From Knoellia sp. p5-6-4 (GTDB lineage: Bacteria > Actinomycetota > Actinomycetes > Actinomycetales > Dermatophilaceae), in assembly GCF_029222705.1 (NCBI RefSeq), contig NZ_JARGZF010000001.1:182437-246436 (forward strand): a stretch of DNA of 64,000 nucleotides, in the 5' to 3' direction. A model generated the notes under the pieces. That model was not told where the DNA came from and ran no database searches. It saw only the letters and a list, made by a program, of their open reading frames with translations. A program made the position numbers and the translations under genes. This document shows, one piece after another, positions 23,589 through 33,426 of this stretch (within the stretch, counting starts at the first letter, position 1; each line of letters starts with the position of its first letter).

Positions 23589-24635
23589 TCAGCCCATGCC
23601 GTGCGCGACCTCTCCGACTCCCTCGCGTGCCAGCGCGGTCAGCCGCGACACCGCCCGGAAGTACTTCTTCCGGTACCCGCCCTTCATCAGCTCGGGCGTG
23701 AACAGCTCGCCGAGCGGGTGGCCGCTGGCGAACACGGGGATGTCGTTGTCGTAGAGCCGGTCGGCCAGGACCACCAGTCGCAGCGCCACCATCTGGTCCG
23801 AGATTGGCCGCACCCCCTGCCAGCCGACCGAGGTGACCCCGTCGAGCAGCGCGTGGTAGCGGCTGGGGTGCACCTTCGCGAGGTGAGTCGTGACGTCGTC
23901 GAACCGGTCGCACAGCCCGCCCACCTCCGAGACGCGGGCGGCCACCTCCTCGTCCGACAGCGGCGGTGGGCTCGGCGCCAGGCCTCGGTGCCGGTAGTCC
24001 TCGCCGTCGACCGTGAGAACCTCGAACCGGTCGGACAGCGCCTGGATCTCGCGGAGGAAGTCCTCGGCGGCGAAGCGACCCTCGCCGAGGGCGCCGGGCA
24101 GGGTGTTGGACGTCGCCGCGAGCCCCACCCCGGACTCGCTCAGCCGGGTCAGGAGGGTGGCCATCAGCACGGTGTCGCCCGGGTCGTCGAGCTCGAACTC
24201 GTCGATGCACAGCAGCCGGTAGCCCTGCAGGGCCGTGACGGTCTCCGAGAACCCGAGCGCGCCCACGAGGTTGGTGAGCTCGACGAAGGTGCCGAACGCC
24301 TTGGGTTCGGGAGCGGCGTGCCACAGGCTCGCGAGCAGGTGCGTCTTGCCCACGCCGAAGCCGCCGTCGAGGTAAACGCCCTTGGGCCCCTGCTGACGGT
24401 CGCTCCCCCGGCGCCACCAGCGGCCGCGACCACCGCCCGCCCCGTTCCCGGCAGCGCCGTCCAGCCGCGCGGCATACTCCTCCAACCGCTGCACCGCAGC
24501 GGCCTGGCTCGGCTGGGCGGGGTCGGGCCGGTAGGTGGAGAAGCGCTCGGCGTCGAAACGCGGCGGGGGCACGAGCTCGCGGATCAGCCGCTCGCGGTCG
24601 AGGAGGGGCTCGCGGGTGGTGATCGAGGTGGACAC
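23589..24635 (-). CDS. zapE: ZapE/AFG1-family cell-division ATPase
   Basis: 348 residues. P-loop GGFGVGKTHLLASLWH about residue 85 and Walker B RLLCIDEFELDD with the downstream DDPGDTVLM and sensor-like ATSN motif define the AFG1/ZapE family. In E. coli ZapE is a Z-ring-associated ATPase that modulates FtsZ bundles; AFG1 in mitochondria helps protein quality control. The GTG at 24635 begins just before the conserved N-terminus and is preceded by TACGCT and six bases without a ribosome-binding site, consistent with a leaderless message. It is divergent from the RibD-like gene (33 bp apart). Confidence 0.88.
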   Translation of the reverse strand: MSTSITTREPLLDRERLIRELVPPPRFDAERFSTYRPDPAQPSQAAAVQRLEEYAARLDGAAGNGAGGGRGRWWRRGSDRQQGPKGVYLDGGFGVGKTHLLASLWHAAPEPKAFGTFVELTNLVGALGFSETVTALQGYRLLCIDEFELDDPGDTVLMATLLTRLSESGVGLAATSNTLPGALGEGRFAAEDFLREIQALSDRFEVLTVDGEDYRHRGLAPSPPPLSDEEVAARVSEVGGLCDRFDDVTTHLAKVHPSRYHALLDGVTSVGWQGVRPISDQMVALRLVVLADRLYDNDIPVFASGHPLGELFTPELMKGGYRKKYFRAVSRLTALAREGVGEVAHGMG

Positions 24636-24668
24636 ACCGGCAGCGTAGTGAGTGGCACACTGCGGGGC

Positions 24669-25406
24669 ATGCGCCTGCTCCTCGACGAGACCGGCTCGCA
24701 CTCCCCCGGCGAGACCCTCGACGAGGCCGCCCTGGCCGAGGTCTACGCCCCGCCCGCCGGCCCGTGGCTGCGGGCGAACTTCGTCTCCACCCTCGACGGC
24801 GCGGCCACCGGCGCCAACGGTCGCTCCGGCACGATCAACACCGCCGCGGACGGCGTGGTCTTCCGGCTGCTGCGACGGCTGAGCGACGTGGTCGTCGTGG
24901 GCGCGGGCACGATCCGCGCCGAGGGCTACACGCGGCTCGGCGCCGAGGACGGGGGCCCGCTGCCACTCGCCGTGGTGAGCAACAGCGCCCGGGTGCCGCA
25001 GGCCCTGCTCGCTCCCGCGCCGGGCCGGGGCGACGTCCTGCTCGTGACGCACCGTGCCGCGCCGGCCGACGCGGTCGCGGCGGCTCGCCGAGCCCTGGGC
25101 GACGCCGGCGTGCTCCTCTGCGGCGACGACGCGGTCGACCTGCCAGAGCTGCGCCGGCAGCTGACCGACAGGGGTATGCCGCGCGTGCTCACCGAGGGCG
25201 GTCCGAGCCTGCTCGGCGCGATGCTGTCAGCCGGCGTCGTCGACGAGCTGGACCTCACGTGGTCGCCCGTCGCCGTCGGCGGCGACCAGGGCCGGATCGC
25301 CCGTGCCCCGGCGTTCGAGGTGCCGCTGGCGCCGATGGCCCTGGTGGAGGGCGACGGCACCGTCATGGGCCGCTGGCGGGTGGTGCACCCGGCGGCCGAC
25401 CACTAG
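24669..25406 (+). CDS. RibD C-terminal-type pyrimidine reductase family protein
   Basis: 245 residues matching the RibD_C/dihydrofolate-reductase-like fold: WLRANFVSTLDGAATG near residue 40, the turn VVVVGAGTIRAEGY that binds the NADPH, and RVLTEGGPSLLGAMLSAGVVDELDLTW, the usual signature of 5-amino-6-ribosylaminouracil reductase domains. No deaminase domain is present, so this is a stand-alone reductase paralogue; whether it serves riboflavin synthesis is uncertain. ATG 24669 is the only start near the conserved region. Stops overlap by two bases with the convergent hydrolase gene. Confidence 0.85.
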   Translation: MRLLLDETGSHSPGETLDEAALAEVYAPPAGPWLRANFVSTLDGAATGANGRSGTINTAADGVVFRLLRRLSDVVVVGAGTIRAEGYTRLGAEDGGPLPLAVVSNSARVPQALLAPAPGRGDVLLVTHRAAPADAVAAARRALGDAGVLLCGDDAVDLPELRRQLTDRGMPRVLTEGGPSLLGAMLSAGVVDELDLTWSPVAVGGDQGRIARAPAFEVPLAPMALVEGDGTVMGRWRVVHPAADH

Positions 25407-26572
25407 GGGGAGACGAACTCCCGCACGGCGTTCTCCCAGCGCTGCGGATCGGTGTTCCACTCCTTGGTGTGCCGCGCGGTCTCCCACGGCTCGAACCGGA
25501 CCAGGTCGGGCCGCGCCTCGGCCAGCCGCTCGGACGGCCCGACCGGCACGAACTCGTCGTCGACGGAGTGGATGAGCAGGATCCGGTGCCGCAGCTCGTC
25601 GGCCCTGGCCACCCAGTTGGTCTTGGCCACGTCGACGGGGTCGTGCACACCGACGAGCCTGCGGGCCCAACGCTTGCCCATGAGGGTGCGGCTGAGCGTC
25701 CCCACGGGAGCCGGCACGCCGTGGCCCCGGGCGTGGTGGGCGAGCACGTCGTTCCAGTCGATGACCGGCGCGTCGAGCACGACGTGGCTGACGTGCCCGG
25801 TGAGCCACGAGCGGTCGAGCGTCTGCAGCACGATGGCGCCGCCCATGGACCATCCCACCAGCACCAGCTCGCGCGCTCCCTGCTGCACGGCCCACAGGGC
25901 GGCATCCTCGATGTCGCGCCACTCGGACAGCCCCAGGTTGTAGCGGCCGTCGGGACCGCTCGGCGCACCGAGGTCGTTGCGGTACGACGGCACCAGGACG
26001 TTGATCCCGCTGTCGCGCAGGGGTGTGATGGCGCGCAGACACTCCTCGCGCCGCGCGCCCCGCCCGTGGACGAGGACCGCCCAGCGGTCCGTGGGCCGCT
26101 CGGCCTCCACGACCCAGGCTGCCATCGGCCCGAGCTCGGTCGGCACCTCGACATGCCGGGTCGGGAGGCCGAGAGAGCGGTCCGGGGACGAGCCGTAGTA
26201 GTACTGGTTCCACCGGGCGAACCCCGGCGCCAGGCGTCCGAAGTCGACACCGAGCAGCTCGCGTCGCACCCTGCCCCGCTCCTGGTCGAGCTCCAGGACG
26301 TCACCGACCCGGCAGTGGCCCTCCGTGCCGTCCAGCCACAGCCCGTACCGCCCCGGCACGGCGCTGTCGGCGCTGAGCCCCAGCGTCACGCTGTGGTCGT
26401 CCACCGCGAGGATCTCGGTGTCGTCGGGCCGCTCCCGGTCGGGGGTGAGGGCGCGGCGGGCGAAGTAGGCGGCGGCGCTGATCGAGGACAGGGCACCGAG
26501 GGCGGTGACGGAGCCACCGGTGATCGCCGCACCCAGCGCGGCCCGCCGGACGACGTCGCGACTGGCCCCCAT
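25403..26572 (-). CDS. Membrane-anchored alpha/beta-hydrolase
   Basis: 389 residues. An N-terminal hydrophobic segment (residues about 10-38, ALGAAITGGSVTALGALSS) suggests a membrane anchor or uncleaved signal. A beta-rich region of about 110 residues precedes the hydrolase, which has an oxyanion-region VLVHGRGARREECLR, nucleophile elbow GWSMGGA, acid in LIHSVDDEFVP and a histidine in ETARHTKEWNTD. The layout matches a widespread but uncharacterised actinobacterial family. It is 4 bp downstream of ligD on the same strand. Probable esterase or peptidase-like enzyme facing outward; substrate unknown. Confidence 0.8.
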   Translation of the reverse strand: MGASRDVVRRAALGAAITGGSVTALGALSSISAAAYFARRALTPDRERPDDTEILAVDDHSVTLGLSADSAVPGRYGLWLDGTEGHCRVGDVLELDQERGRVRRELLGVDFGRLAPGFARWNQYYYGSSPDRSLGLPTRHVEVPTELGPMAAWVVEAERPTDRWAVLVHGRGARREECLRAITPLRDSGINVLVPSYRNDLGAPSGPDGRYNLGLSEWRDIEDAALWAVQQGARELVLVGWSMGGAIVLQTLDRSWLTGHVSHVVLDAPVIDWNDVLAHHARGHGVPAPVGTLSRTLMGKRWARRLVGVHDPVDVAKTNWVARADELRHRILLIHSVDDEFVPVGPSERLAEARPDLVRFEPWETARHTKEWNTDPQRWENAVREFVSP

Positions 26573-26576
26573 CAGG

Positions 26577-28715
26577 TCAGTCCCCGCCGCTCAGCACGTC
26601 GGCGAGGTCGAAGCTGACCGGCTCGTCAAGCTGCTCGTAGGTGCACGAGCGGGGCTCGCGGTCCGGCCGCCACCGGACGAACTGGGCGGTGTGCCGGAAG
26701 CGCTCGCCCTCCATGTGGTCGTAGCGCACCTCGACGACCCGCTCCGGCCGCAAGGGTGTGAACGAGAGGTCCTTGCCGGCGGCCCACCGGCTCTGCTCGG
26801 CGTTGCGGGGGGTGCGGGTGCCCTCCTCCTGGCGCGCCCACGCCCAAGGGTGGTCGTCGAAGGTCGTCACGAGCGGCTGCAGCTCCTCGAAGAGCTCACG
26901 GCGGCGCGCCATCGGGAAGGCGCCGATCACCCCCACGCTCACCAGCTCTTCGCCCCGGTAGAGCCCGAGCAGCAGGGAGCCGATCGCGTCGGGCCCGCTC
27001 TTGTGGGTGCGGTATCCGGCCACCACGCAGTCGGCGGTGCGCTCGTGCTTGACCTTGAACATCACCCGCTTGTCGGGCTGGTAGGTGCCGTCGAGCGGTT
27101 TGGCGACGACGCCGTCGAGCCCGGCGCCCTCGAACTGCTCGAACCACTCGAGCGCCAGCGCACGGTCCCGCGTCGCACGCGTCAGGTGCACCGGCGGCTC
27201 GGCGTCGGCCAGCGCCTCCTCGAGCAGCGCCCTCCGCTCGGCGAACGGACGCTCACGCAGGTCGTCGTCACCGAGGGCGAGCAGGTCGAAGGCGACGAAG
27301 TGGGCCGGCGTCTCCTGCGACAGCTTCCTGACCCGGCTGGAGGCCGGGTGGATGCGCTGCTGGAGCAGGTCGAAGTCGAGGCGGTCGCCGGTCGGGCCGA
27401 CGACGACGATCTCGCCGTCGACGACGCACCTCTCCGGGAGGTTCGCCTTCACGGCCTCGACCACCTCGGGGAAGTAGCGGGTCATCGGCTTCTCGTTGCG
27501 GCTTCCGATCTCGACGCGGTCGCCGGAGCGGAACACGATCGAGCGGAACCCGTCCCACTTGGGCTCGTAGAGCAGGTCGCCCTCCGGCATGGCCTTGACC
27601 GACTTGGCCAGCATCGGGGCGACGTGCGGCACCAGCGGCAGCCCCCACTCGGCGTCGCGGTCCGCCTTGGGCCCGAGGTAGTCGCGGTCCTGGCGGTCCT
27701 GGCGGCGCTTGCTCGGCTGCACGCGCGGCGGCTCCCCCGGCATCTTCGGGTAGTCGGGCGGGAACGGCATCTCCCCCAGCCCACGCTCGTGGACGTCCTT
27801 GTCCCACAAGGCGATCGCTGCCGACACGTCACCGACGGCGTCGTCGATGTCCGCCCAGGCGTCGCCGTCGGCCGCGAGCATCGAGGGCACCGTCCGCACG
27901 GTGAAGTCGCCGGGACTCACGCCCTTCAGCGCCTCCCAGCTGACCGGCATACTCACCGGTGCACCCGGCAGCGGACGCGGGCTCCATGCCGAGGCGATCG
28001 TGCGGTCACGGCACGCCTGGTTGAAGTCGACGAAGACGCGCTCGCCCCGCTCCTCCTTCCACCACGCCGTGGTGACGAGGTCGGGCAGGCGGCGCTCGAG
28101 CTCGCGCGCGATGCCGATGACGCCGTGGCGCACGTCGAGGAACTCGTGGGTGGGGCGCACGCGGCAGTAGACGTGCACGCCGCGGTTGCCGGAGGTCTTC
28201 GCCCAGCCGGTCAGCCCGATCTCGGCGAGCACGTCGCGCAGCGCGAAGGCCGCCTCCACGGCGTCGGTGAAGGTACGGCCCGGCTGGGGATCGAGGTCGA
28301 TGCGCAGCTCGTCGGGGTTGTCGACCGCTTCCGTGCGCACGGGCCACGGGTGGAACGTCACGGTGTTCATCTGCACGGCCCACACCGCGGTCGCGGCCTC
28401 GTCGACCACCAGCTGCGGGTGCCTGCGCCCCGAGGGGTAGGTGCACATCACCGTGCGCGCCCACTCGGGCACCCCGCGGGGCGGGTTCTTGGAGTAGAAC
28501 TCCTCCCCGTCGACGCCCTCGGGGAACCGCTGGAGGGTCACGGGGCGGTCGCGCAGCGCACCCATGAGCGGCTCGGCCACCGCCATGGTGTAGGCCGCCA
28601 GGTCACCCTTGGTGATGCCTGCGTCAGGCCACATCACCCGGTCAGGGCTGGAGACGCGCACCTCGCGCACCCCGTCGGGGCCGGGCACCTCCAGGACCAG
28701 CGGCTTGGCGCTCAT
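26577..28715 (-). CDS. ligD: LigD-type polymerase-ligase for non-homologous end joining
   Basis: 712 residues with order polymerase then ligase. Polymerase (residues about 15-300): catalytic acids in RIDLDPQ (D140, D142) and FVDFNQA (D230), plus KTSGNRGVHVY. Ligase (about 365-712): nucleotidyl lysine K386 in EPKWDGFR, motif III-like AFDLLALGDDD, motif IV DGVVAKPLDG and motif V MFKVKHERTADCV. The 3'-phosphoesterase module seen in some LigD proteins is absent, and the inter-domain linker is basic (QPSKRRQDRQDRD). LigD normally works with Ku; no ku gene is in the window. Confidence 0.92.
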   Translation of the reverse strand: MSAKPLVLEVPGPDGVREVRVSSPDRVMWPDAGITKGDLAAYTMAVAEPLMGALRDRPVTLQRFPEGVDGEEFYSKNPPRGVPEWARTVMCTYPSGRRHPQLVVDEAATAVWAVQMNTVTFHPWPVRTEAVDNPDELRIDLDPQPGRTFTDAVEAAFALRDVLAEIGLTGWAKTSGNRGVHVYCRVRPTHEFLDVRHGVIGIARELERRLPDLVTTAWWKEERGERVFVDFNQACRDRTIASAWSPRPLPGAPVSMPVSWEALKGVSPGDFTVRTVPSMLAADGDAWADIDDAVGDVSAAIALWDKDVHERGLGEMPFPPDYPKMPGEPPRVQPSKRRQDRQDRDYLGPKADRDAEWGLPLVPHVAPMLAKSVKAMPEGDLLYEPKWDGFRSIVFRSGDRVEIGSRNEKPMTRYFPEVVEAVKANLPERCVVDGEIVVVGPTGDRLDFDLLQQRIHPASSRVRKLSQETPAHFVAFDLLALGDDDLRERPFAERRALLEEALADAEPPVHLTRATRDRALALEWFEQFEGAGLDGVVAKPLDGTYQPDKRVMFKVKHERTADCVVAGYRTHKSGPDAIGSLLLGLYRGEELVSVGVIGAFPMARRRELFEELQPLVTTFDDHPWAWARQEEGTRTPRNAEQSRWAAGKDLSFTPLRPERVVEVRYDHMEGERFRHTAQFVRWRPDREPRSCTYEQLDEPVSFDLADVLSGGD

Positions 28716-28784
28716 GGCGGGAGCCTAGTCGGCGCGACCACCGGCGGCGGGAACGTTCGGGAGGCCGTCGCGGTTGTCCCCAGC

Positions 28785-29207
28785 ATGGAGCAGACCAACC
28801 GCACGTATGCCGTCACGAAGTCCGAGGACGAGTGGAAGGCTCAGCTCAGCCCGGCGGAGTACCAGGTGCTGCGACAGGCGGGCACGGAGCGCCCCTTCGT
28901 CGGCGAGTACACCGACACCAGGACCGAGGGCGTCTACGCCTGCCGGGCCTGCGGTGCGGAGCTCTTCACCTCCGACACCAAGTTCGAGAGCCACTGCGGC
29001 TGGCCGTCGTTCTACGCCCCCCTCGCCGAGGACCGGGTCGAGTACATCGAGGACACCAGCCTCGGCATGAAGCGCGTGGAGGTGCGCTGTGCGACCTGCG
29101 GCAGCCACCTCGGGCACGTCTTCGAGGGCGAGGGCTACGACACGCCCACCGACCAGCGCTACTGCATCAACTCCATATCCATGACGCTGCGCCCGAAGGC
29201 CGGCTGA
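28785..29207 (+). CDS. msrB: Peptide-methionine (R)-S-oxide reductase MsrB
   Basis: 140 residues, standard MsrB length. Zinc ligands C53/C56 and C102/C105 form two CxxC motifs, the catalytic cysteine is C127 in RYCINS and a probable recycling cysteine is C71 in HCGWPSF. The enzyme reduces methionine-R-sulfoxide in proteins, regenerated by thioredoxin. ATG 28785 starts just before the conserved VTKSEDEWK; no ribosome-binding site is evident. In mycobacteria msrB likewise lies near hemQ. It is convergent with the DUF1810 gene. Confidence 0.95.
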   Translation: MEQTNRTYAVTKSEDEWKAQLSPAEYQVLRQAGTERPFVGEYTDTRTEGVYACRACGAELFTSDTKFESHCGWPSFYAPLAEDRVEYIEDTSLGMKRVEVRCATCGSHLGHVFEGEGYDTPTDQRYCINSISMTLRPKAG

Positions 29208-29215
29208 GGTCCCGC

Positions 29216-29650
29216 TCAGATCCGGCGCAGCGTCTCGGGGTCCTCGGCTCCGCCGAAGTACCTGTCGAGCACCGCCCGGAACGACGCGCGCTGCTCGTCG
29301 GTCTCGGCGGCGTGGGCGAACAGCGTCATCGACGACTTGAGCTTCATCGCGTCGACGGTGCCGAGGACCGCCACCGGGTCGTGCGTCGGCAGGCCTGCCA
29401 GGGTGTCGGCGCACTCGACGAGCCGCGGCCCCAGCGTCGGGTGCGCGAGGTAGGCGCGCGCCTCGTCGAGGCCGGACAGGGCGTAGAACCGGGCGGACTC
29501 GCTGCGGCCGAGTCCCGCGACCTGGGGGAAGACGAACCACATCCAGTGGCCCGTCTTGCCCCCGGCCCGCAGCTCGCGCAGGGCTGAGGCGTACCTACCG
29601 CCCTCCTCCTGGGCCGTGACGAACCGGGTGAGGTCGAAGGGCGCACTCAT
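29216..29650 (-). CDS. DUF1810 family protein
   Basis: 144 residues. The DUF1810 signature is plain: FVTAQEEGGRYASALRELRAGGKTGHWMWFVFPQ near the start, GLGRSESARFYAL and the TL(G)PRLVECADTL helix, then DAMKLKSSMTLFA and the end PETLRRI. The family is small, cytosolic, mainly helical and of unknown function. Two ATGs (29659 and 29650) three codons apart are possible; the second is favoured because a GGATGGGC lies upstream. It is a single gene between convergent msrB and the next minus-strand gene. Confidence 0.85.
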   Translation of the reverse strand: MSAPFDLTRFVTAQEEGGRYASALRELRAGGKTGHWMWFVFPQVAGLGRSESARFYALSGLDEARAYLAHPTLGPRLVECADTLAGLPTHDPVAVLGTVDAMKLKSSMTLFAHAAETDEQRASFRAVLDRYFGGAEDPETLRRI

Positions 29651-29723
29651 GCTGCCCATCCTGCCGGGTGCGCGCTGCCTGCGTCACCGATGCGTCCATG
29701 GCATACGCACCGCCGGACCTGCC

Positions 29724-30080
29724 CTACGTCCTGTGGCTGGCCACCAGCTGCGCGGGAGGGGCGGGGGGCTGGGTCGGGTCGACCCCGTGGACCTTGGGGA
29801 TCACGACGTCCCGCACGTACCGCTCATGGTCGGTCGTCGGGTTCTGCAGCATGTCCGCGAAGAGCTGGCTCATCTGGTCCTGGTCGACGCCCTCCCACAC
29901 CAGCACCATCAGGTCGCCCATCGGCGTCGGCTGGTGGAAGACGTGCTCCGCCGTCACCCCACCGCGACGCAGCAGCTCGCGCTGCGCGTCCCCCCTGGCG
30001 CCGGACGTGGCCTCGTCCAGGAACTGTTTCCAGCCCCCCATGTCGGCGATGGGCATGACTGCCACGGCGAACTTCTCCAT
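29724..30080 (-). CDS. Conserved-looking hypothetical protein, 118 residues
   Basis: The protein starts MEKFAVAVMPIADMGGWKQF and continues with an EATSGARGDAQRELLRRGG helix, a strand EHVFHQPTPMGDLMVLVWEG and a C-terminal VIPKVHGVD. The mixed strands and helices suggest a small dimeric alpha-beta barrel-like domain. An AGGAGGTC ribosome-binding site about 6 bases upstream of the ATG supports expression. I do not recognise the family. No hydrophobic segment or signal. It stands alone between hemQ and the DUF1810 gene. Confidence 0.7.
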   Translation of the reverse strand: MEKFAVAVMPIADMGGWKQFLDEATSGARGDAQRELLRRGGVTAEHVFHQPTPMGDLMVLVWEGVDQDQMSQLFADMLQNPTTDHERYVRDVVIPKVHGVDPTQPPAPPAQLVASHRT

Positions 30081-30192
30081 CGGAGACCTCCTGTGCTGGT
30101 GTCCCCTGCTCCTGCAGTCTCGTCGCGAGGTCAGGACCGAACCATGGCTATTCGGGATGGCACATCCGAGGGAGGTGGGCCAGTGACCGCCC

Positions 30193-30903
30193 TCAGCGCA
30201 GCGACTGGAGCAGCTCGCCGACCTCGACCCGGCGCCCGGTGTGGAACGGCACCTCTTCCCGGACGTGCATCCGCGCCCGGGACGCCCGCAGCTCGCGCAT
30301 GAGGTCGACGATGCGGTGCAGCTCGTCAGCCTCGAACGCCAGCACCCACTCGTAGTCGTTGAGGGCGAAGGACGCGATGGTGTTGGCCCGTACGTCGGGG
30401 TAGTCGCGCGCCATCTGCCCGTGCTCGCGGAGCATGTCGCGGCGCTCCTTGTCCTCGAGCAGGTACCACTCGTATGAACGCACGAACGGGTAGACGCAGA
30501 TGAAGTCCTTGGGCTCCTCGTCGGCGAGGAACGCCGGGATGTGGCTCTTGTTGAACTCCGCCGGCCGGTGCAGCGCAGCAGCCGACCAGGTCGGCTCGAG
30601 CAGCTGCCCGAGTCGCGTCTTGAGGAAGCGCCGGTAGGCGCCCTGCACGTCCTCGATGCGCTCGGCGTGCCACCACACCATGAAGTCGCAGTCGGCCCGC
30701 ATGCCGCCGATGTCGTAGACCCCGCGGGTCAGCACGCCCTCGCCCTCGAGCTCGGCGAAGAGCTCCTCGACCTCCTTGGCCATGACGTCACGCTCGTCAC
30801 CGAGCGGCGCGGTCACGGCGAAGACGGACCACATGGCGTAGCGGATGGAGGCGTTGATCTCGCGGATGCGCGACGGGGAGGGCTTGCCGGTCATGTGCCC
30901 CAT
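30193..30903 (-). CDS. hemQ: Coproheme decarboxylase HemQ (chlorite dismutase family)
   Basis: 236 residues. Features of Hem[34 protein letters not shown], the [19 protein letters not shown] segment with the tyrosine needed for oxidative decarboxylation, and [21 protein letters not shown] with the haem-ligating histidine. It performs the last step of the Gram-positive coproporphyrin-dependent haem pathway, turning coproheme into haem b. The first ATG is two bases after the hemY stop; an ATG three codons later is equally possible. Cotranscribed with hemY. Confidence 0.93.
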   Translation of the reverse strand: MGHMTGKPSPSRIREINASIRYAMWSVFAVTAPLGDERDVMAKEVEELFAELEGEGVLTRGVYDIGGMRADCDFMVWWHAERIEDVQGAYRRFLKTRLGQLLEPTWSAAALHRPAEFNKSHIPAFLADEEPKDFICVYPFVRSYEWYLLEDKERRDMLREHGQMARDYPDVRANTIASFALNDYEWVLAFEADELHRIVDLMRELRASRARMHVREEVPFHTGRRVEVGELLQSLR

Positions 30904-30905
30904 TG

Positions 30906-32336
30906 TCACCCGTGCGCCCCGGCGATGGTCAGGTGGGTCGCGACCCCGGCGGCCGCTGCCCGCCCGCTGGCGATGCACGCCGGTATGCCGACGCCGTCGT
31001 AGGCGGCCCCGGCGACTTCCAGCCCCGGCAGGTCCGCGACGGCTGCCCGCACCCGGGCGACGCGCGCCGTGTGGCCGACGGCGTACTGCGGGAGCCCACC
31101 ACCCCAGCGCTGGACGTTGGCGTCCAGCACCCGGGTCAGCGGGCGGCCCAGCGCCTGGCCGACCTCCTCTGCGGCCAGGGCGACGAGGCCGTCGTCGGGG
31201 CGCTGCAGGTCGGCCTCCTCCCGCGCCCTGCCGACCGACGCCCGCAGGAAGAACACGTCGTCGGACAGGGCGCCGACCCACGCCCACTTGTTGGACGAGA
31301 ACGTGCTGGCCTTTATGCCGCGGCCGTCGACGGGCGGCACGAGGAAACCCGATCCGGGGAGGTCGCCGAGACCGTCCTTGGCGACGGCGAGGGTGACGAT
31401 GGCCATCGACGCGTACTCGATCGCTGAGAGCTCCTCGGCTGCGGCCGGTGCGTGCCGACGCAGCAGGCGGGCCGCCGGCGCAGCAGGCACGGCCAGCACG
31501 ATGGCGTCCGCCTCGAGCCGTTCGGGAGCCGGACGCGGGCCCGTGACGACGGTCCACCCACCGTCTGGGCGCCGGTGGAGATCGCGAGCGATCAGCCCGG
31601 AGCGGATCTCCACGCCCCGCGCCCGGAGCGCGTCGACGAGCAGCTCCGCGAAGCGCCCCATCCCGCCGACCACTCCGGCGAAGACGGGACTGGTGTTCGG
31701 CGCCCCGGCCGCCGCCGCAGCGCGGGCGGCGGCGCCGAGGCTGCCCCCGGAGCGGGCCACCTCGAACAGGCCCGGCACACACGCCTGCAGGGACAGGCGG
31801 CTGGCGTGCCCGGCATACACGCCGCCCAGCAGCGGCTCGACCAGGCGGTCCACGACCGCGGTCCCCAGCCGCGCGCCGACGTAGTCGCCCACCGCGACGT
31901 CGTCCTCCAGCGCCCCCGCGGGCCACGGCTGCTCGTCGGCTGCGCGGGCCACCTCCTCGTTCGTGAGCAGGCCCCGTGCCGCCTCAGGCTCACCGGGCAC
32001 CCCCATCAGCGTGCCCTTCGGCAGCGGGTGCAGGTCGCCTCGCGACCAGACGCTCGCCGCCGTGGTGGCGGGATGGGTGAGCAGGCCTCCGGCACCGGCC
32101 TCCTCCACCAGCTCGACCGCCTCGGGTCTGCGCGCGAGCACCGACTCGGCGCCGACATCGACGCGCCGACCCGCCACGGTCTCGAGGCGGAGCTTGCCGC
32201 CCGGCCGGTCCGAGGCGTCGACCACGCAGATGTCGCAGTCGGGCAGGCGGTGTGAGAGGTCCCAGGCAGCGGCCAGCCCTGCGATGCCCCCTCCGAGCAC
32301 GACGACGCGGGGGGCGGGAAGGGAGGTGCTGGACAC
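30906..32336 (-). CDS. hemY: Coproporphyrinogen/protoporphyrinogen oxidase (HemY/CgoX)
   Basis: 476 residues. N-terminal dinucleotide fold [15 protein letters not shown], the FAD-binding [12 protein letters not shown] and [15 protein letters not shown], and a C-terminal [21 protein letters not shown] that contacts FAD are those of HemY-type oxidases. In Actinobacteria with HemQ the enzyme acts on coproporphyrinogen III. GTG 32336 was selected because it precedes the beta-strand of the FAD fold by few residues; earlier starts have no support. It overlaps functionally with hemQ directly downstream, while hemE lies 2.7 kb away beyond two plus-strand genes. Confidence 0.9.
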   Translation of the reverse strand: MSSTSLPAPRVVVLGGGIAGLAAAWDLSHRLPDCDICVVDASDRPGGKLRLETVAGRRVDVGAESVLARRPEAVELVEEAGAGGLLTHPATTAASVWSRGDLHPLPKGTLMGVPGEPEAARGLLTNEEVARAADEQPWPAGALEDDVAVGDYVGARLGTAVVDRLVEPLLGGVYAGHASRLSLQACVPGLFEVARSGGSLGAAARAAAAAGAPNTSPVFAGVVGGMGRFAELLVDALRARGVEIRSGLIARDLHRRPDGGWTVVTGPRPAPERLEADAIVLAVPAAPAARLLRRHAPAAAEELSAIEYASMAIVTLAVAKDGLGDLPGSGFLVPPVDGRGIKASTFSSNKWAWVGALSDDVFFLRASVGRAREEADLQRPDDGLVALAAEEVGQALGRPLTRVLDANVQRWGGGLPQYAVGHTARVARVRAAVADLPGLEVAGAAYDGVGIPACIASGRAAAAGVATHLTIAGAHG

Positions 32337-32455
32337 GGGCCCACTCTGCCAAGGCCGTGACCGAATCGACACCGCGGGGTGGGAACCCGGGACGGGCGAC
32401 GACCCCTCCCACAGGTGTCCAGCCGTGCAGCGCCAGTCGAGCCCAGGGGGCCGCC

Positions 32456-33412
32456 ATGAACGTCAACCGTCACCTCCGCCGGACCACCGCGGCGCTCGTC
32501 GCCGGGGCAGCAGCCCTCCTGCTCGCGTCCGCGTGCAGCGGATCCGGGAGTGACTCCTCGACGGGCGCGGTGGCCCGCGACAGCGCCGGCAGCGAGGCGC
32601 AGCCCCCCAGCGCCGGGCAGGACAGGTCCGGCGGCGCCAAAGGCGGCCCCGACAACGGCAGCTTCGGCCGGGTCGACCCCGCAGCGGTGACCGCCCAGTC
32701 CGAGTACCTCGCCCGCAGCGCCGTGCTGGCCCTGAAGGTGAAGAGCATCGCTGCGGCGGCGGCCTCCGTGCGCTCCATCAGCACCGCGCACGACGGGGTC
32801 ATCCTGAGCGAGAGCATCGGGGACGGCGGCGAGACCCCCGTGCCCGACCGGGGCAGGATCACGGCGATGAACTACGGCCAGATCACCATCTCGGTGCCCG
32901 GGAACCGGCTCGACCAGGCGCTGGCCGCGCTCAGCGAGGTCGGAACCGTGATCCGGCGAGAGTCCACCAGCGAGAACGTCCGCGAGGAGTACATCGACAC
33001 CGAGAGCCGGGTGAAGACGATGCGGGCGAGCGTCGACCGCGTGCGGGCGCTGATGGCGCGAGCCACCGACATCGCCCAGATCGTGACGCTGGAGTCCGAG
33101 CTCAGCCGGCGCCAGGCCGACCTCGAGGCGCTCGAGGCGCAGCTCGCCTCGCTCAAGGACCGGGTGGCTCGCGCCCCCATCCAGGTCAGCCTGACGACCG
33201 ACTCCGACGTGATCGTCTCCGACGACAACGATGGCTTCCTGGCGGGTCTCCAGGGCGGCTGGAGTGCCTTCACCGCGTCGGTGGTCGTGCTGCTGACCGC
33301 GCTCGGCGCCGTGCTGCCCTTCGCCGTCACCGCCGCGGTGGTCGCCCTGCCGGTGTGGTGGGTGGTTCGACGCCGTCGGGCCCACCGCTCCCCCGTGAAC
33401 GCCGCCGGCTGA
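32456..33412 (+). CDS. DUF4349-domain lipoprotein
   Basis: 318 residues. N-terminal signal with lipobox ASAC (Cys27), then a Ser/Gly/Pro-rich spacer. The DUF4349 core includes SEYLARSAVLALKVKSI, YGQITISVPGNRLDQALAAL, SENVREEYIDTESRVKTMRAS, a coiled-coil stretch (ARATDIAQIVTLESELSRRQADLEALEAQ, broken here) and a final membrane segment VVVLLTALGAVLPFAVTAAVV with basic cytoplasmic tail. Lipid anchor plus C-terminal membrane helix suggests an envelope-spanning structural or sensor role. Family function unknown. GTG/ATG: ATG 32456 follows CAGGGGG. The amylase gene starts 14 bp after its stop. Confidence 0.85.
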   Translation: MNVNRHLRRTTAALVAGAAALLLASACSGSGSDSSTGAVARDSAGSEAQPPSAGQDRSGGAKGGPDNGSFGRVDPAAVTAQSEYLARSAVLALKVKSIAAAAASVRSISTAHDGVILSESIGDGGETPVPDRGRITAMNYGQITISVPGNRLDQALAALSEVGTVIRRESTSENVREEYIDTESRVKTMRASVDRVRALMARATDIAQIVTLESELSRRQADLEALEAQLASLKDRVARAPIQVSLTTDSDVIVSDDNDGFLAGLQGGWSAFTASVVVLLTALGAVLPFAVTAAVVALPVWWVVRRRRAHRSPVNAAG

Positions 33413-33426
33413 CAGACTCGGGCCCC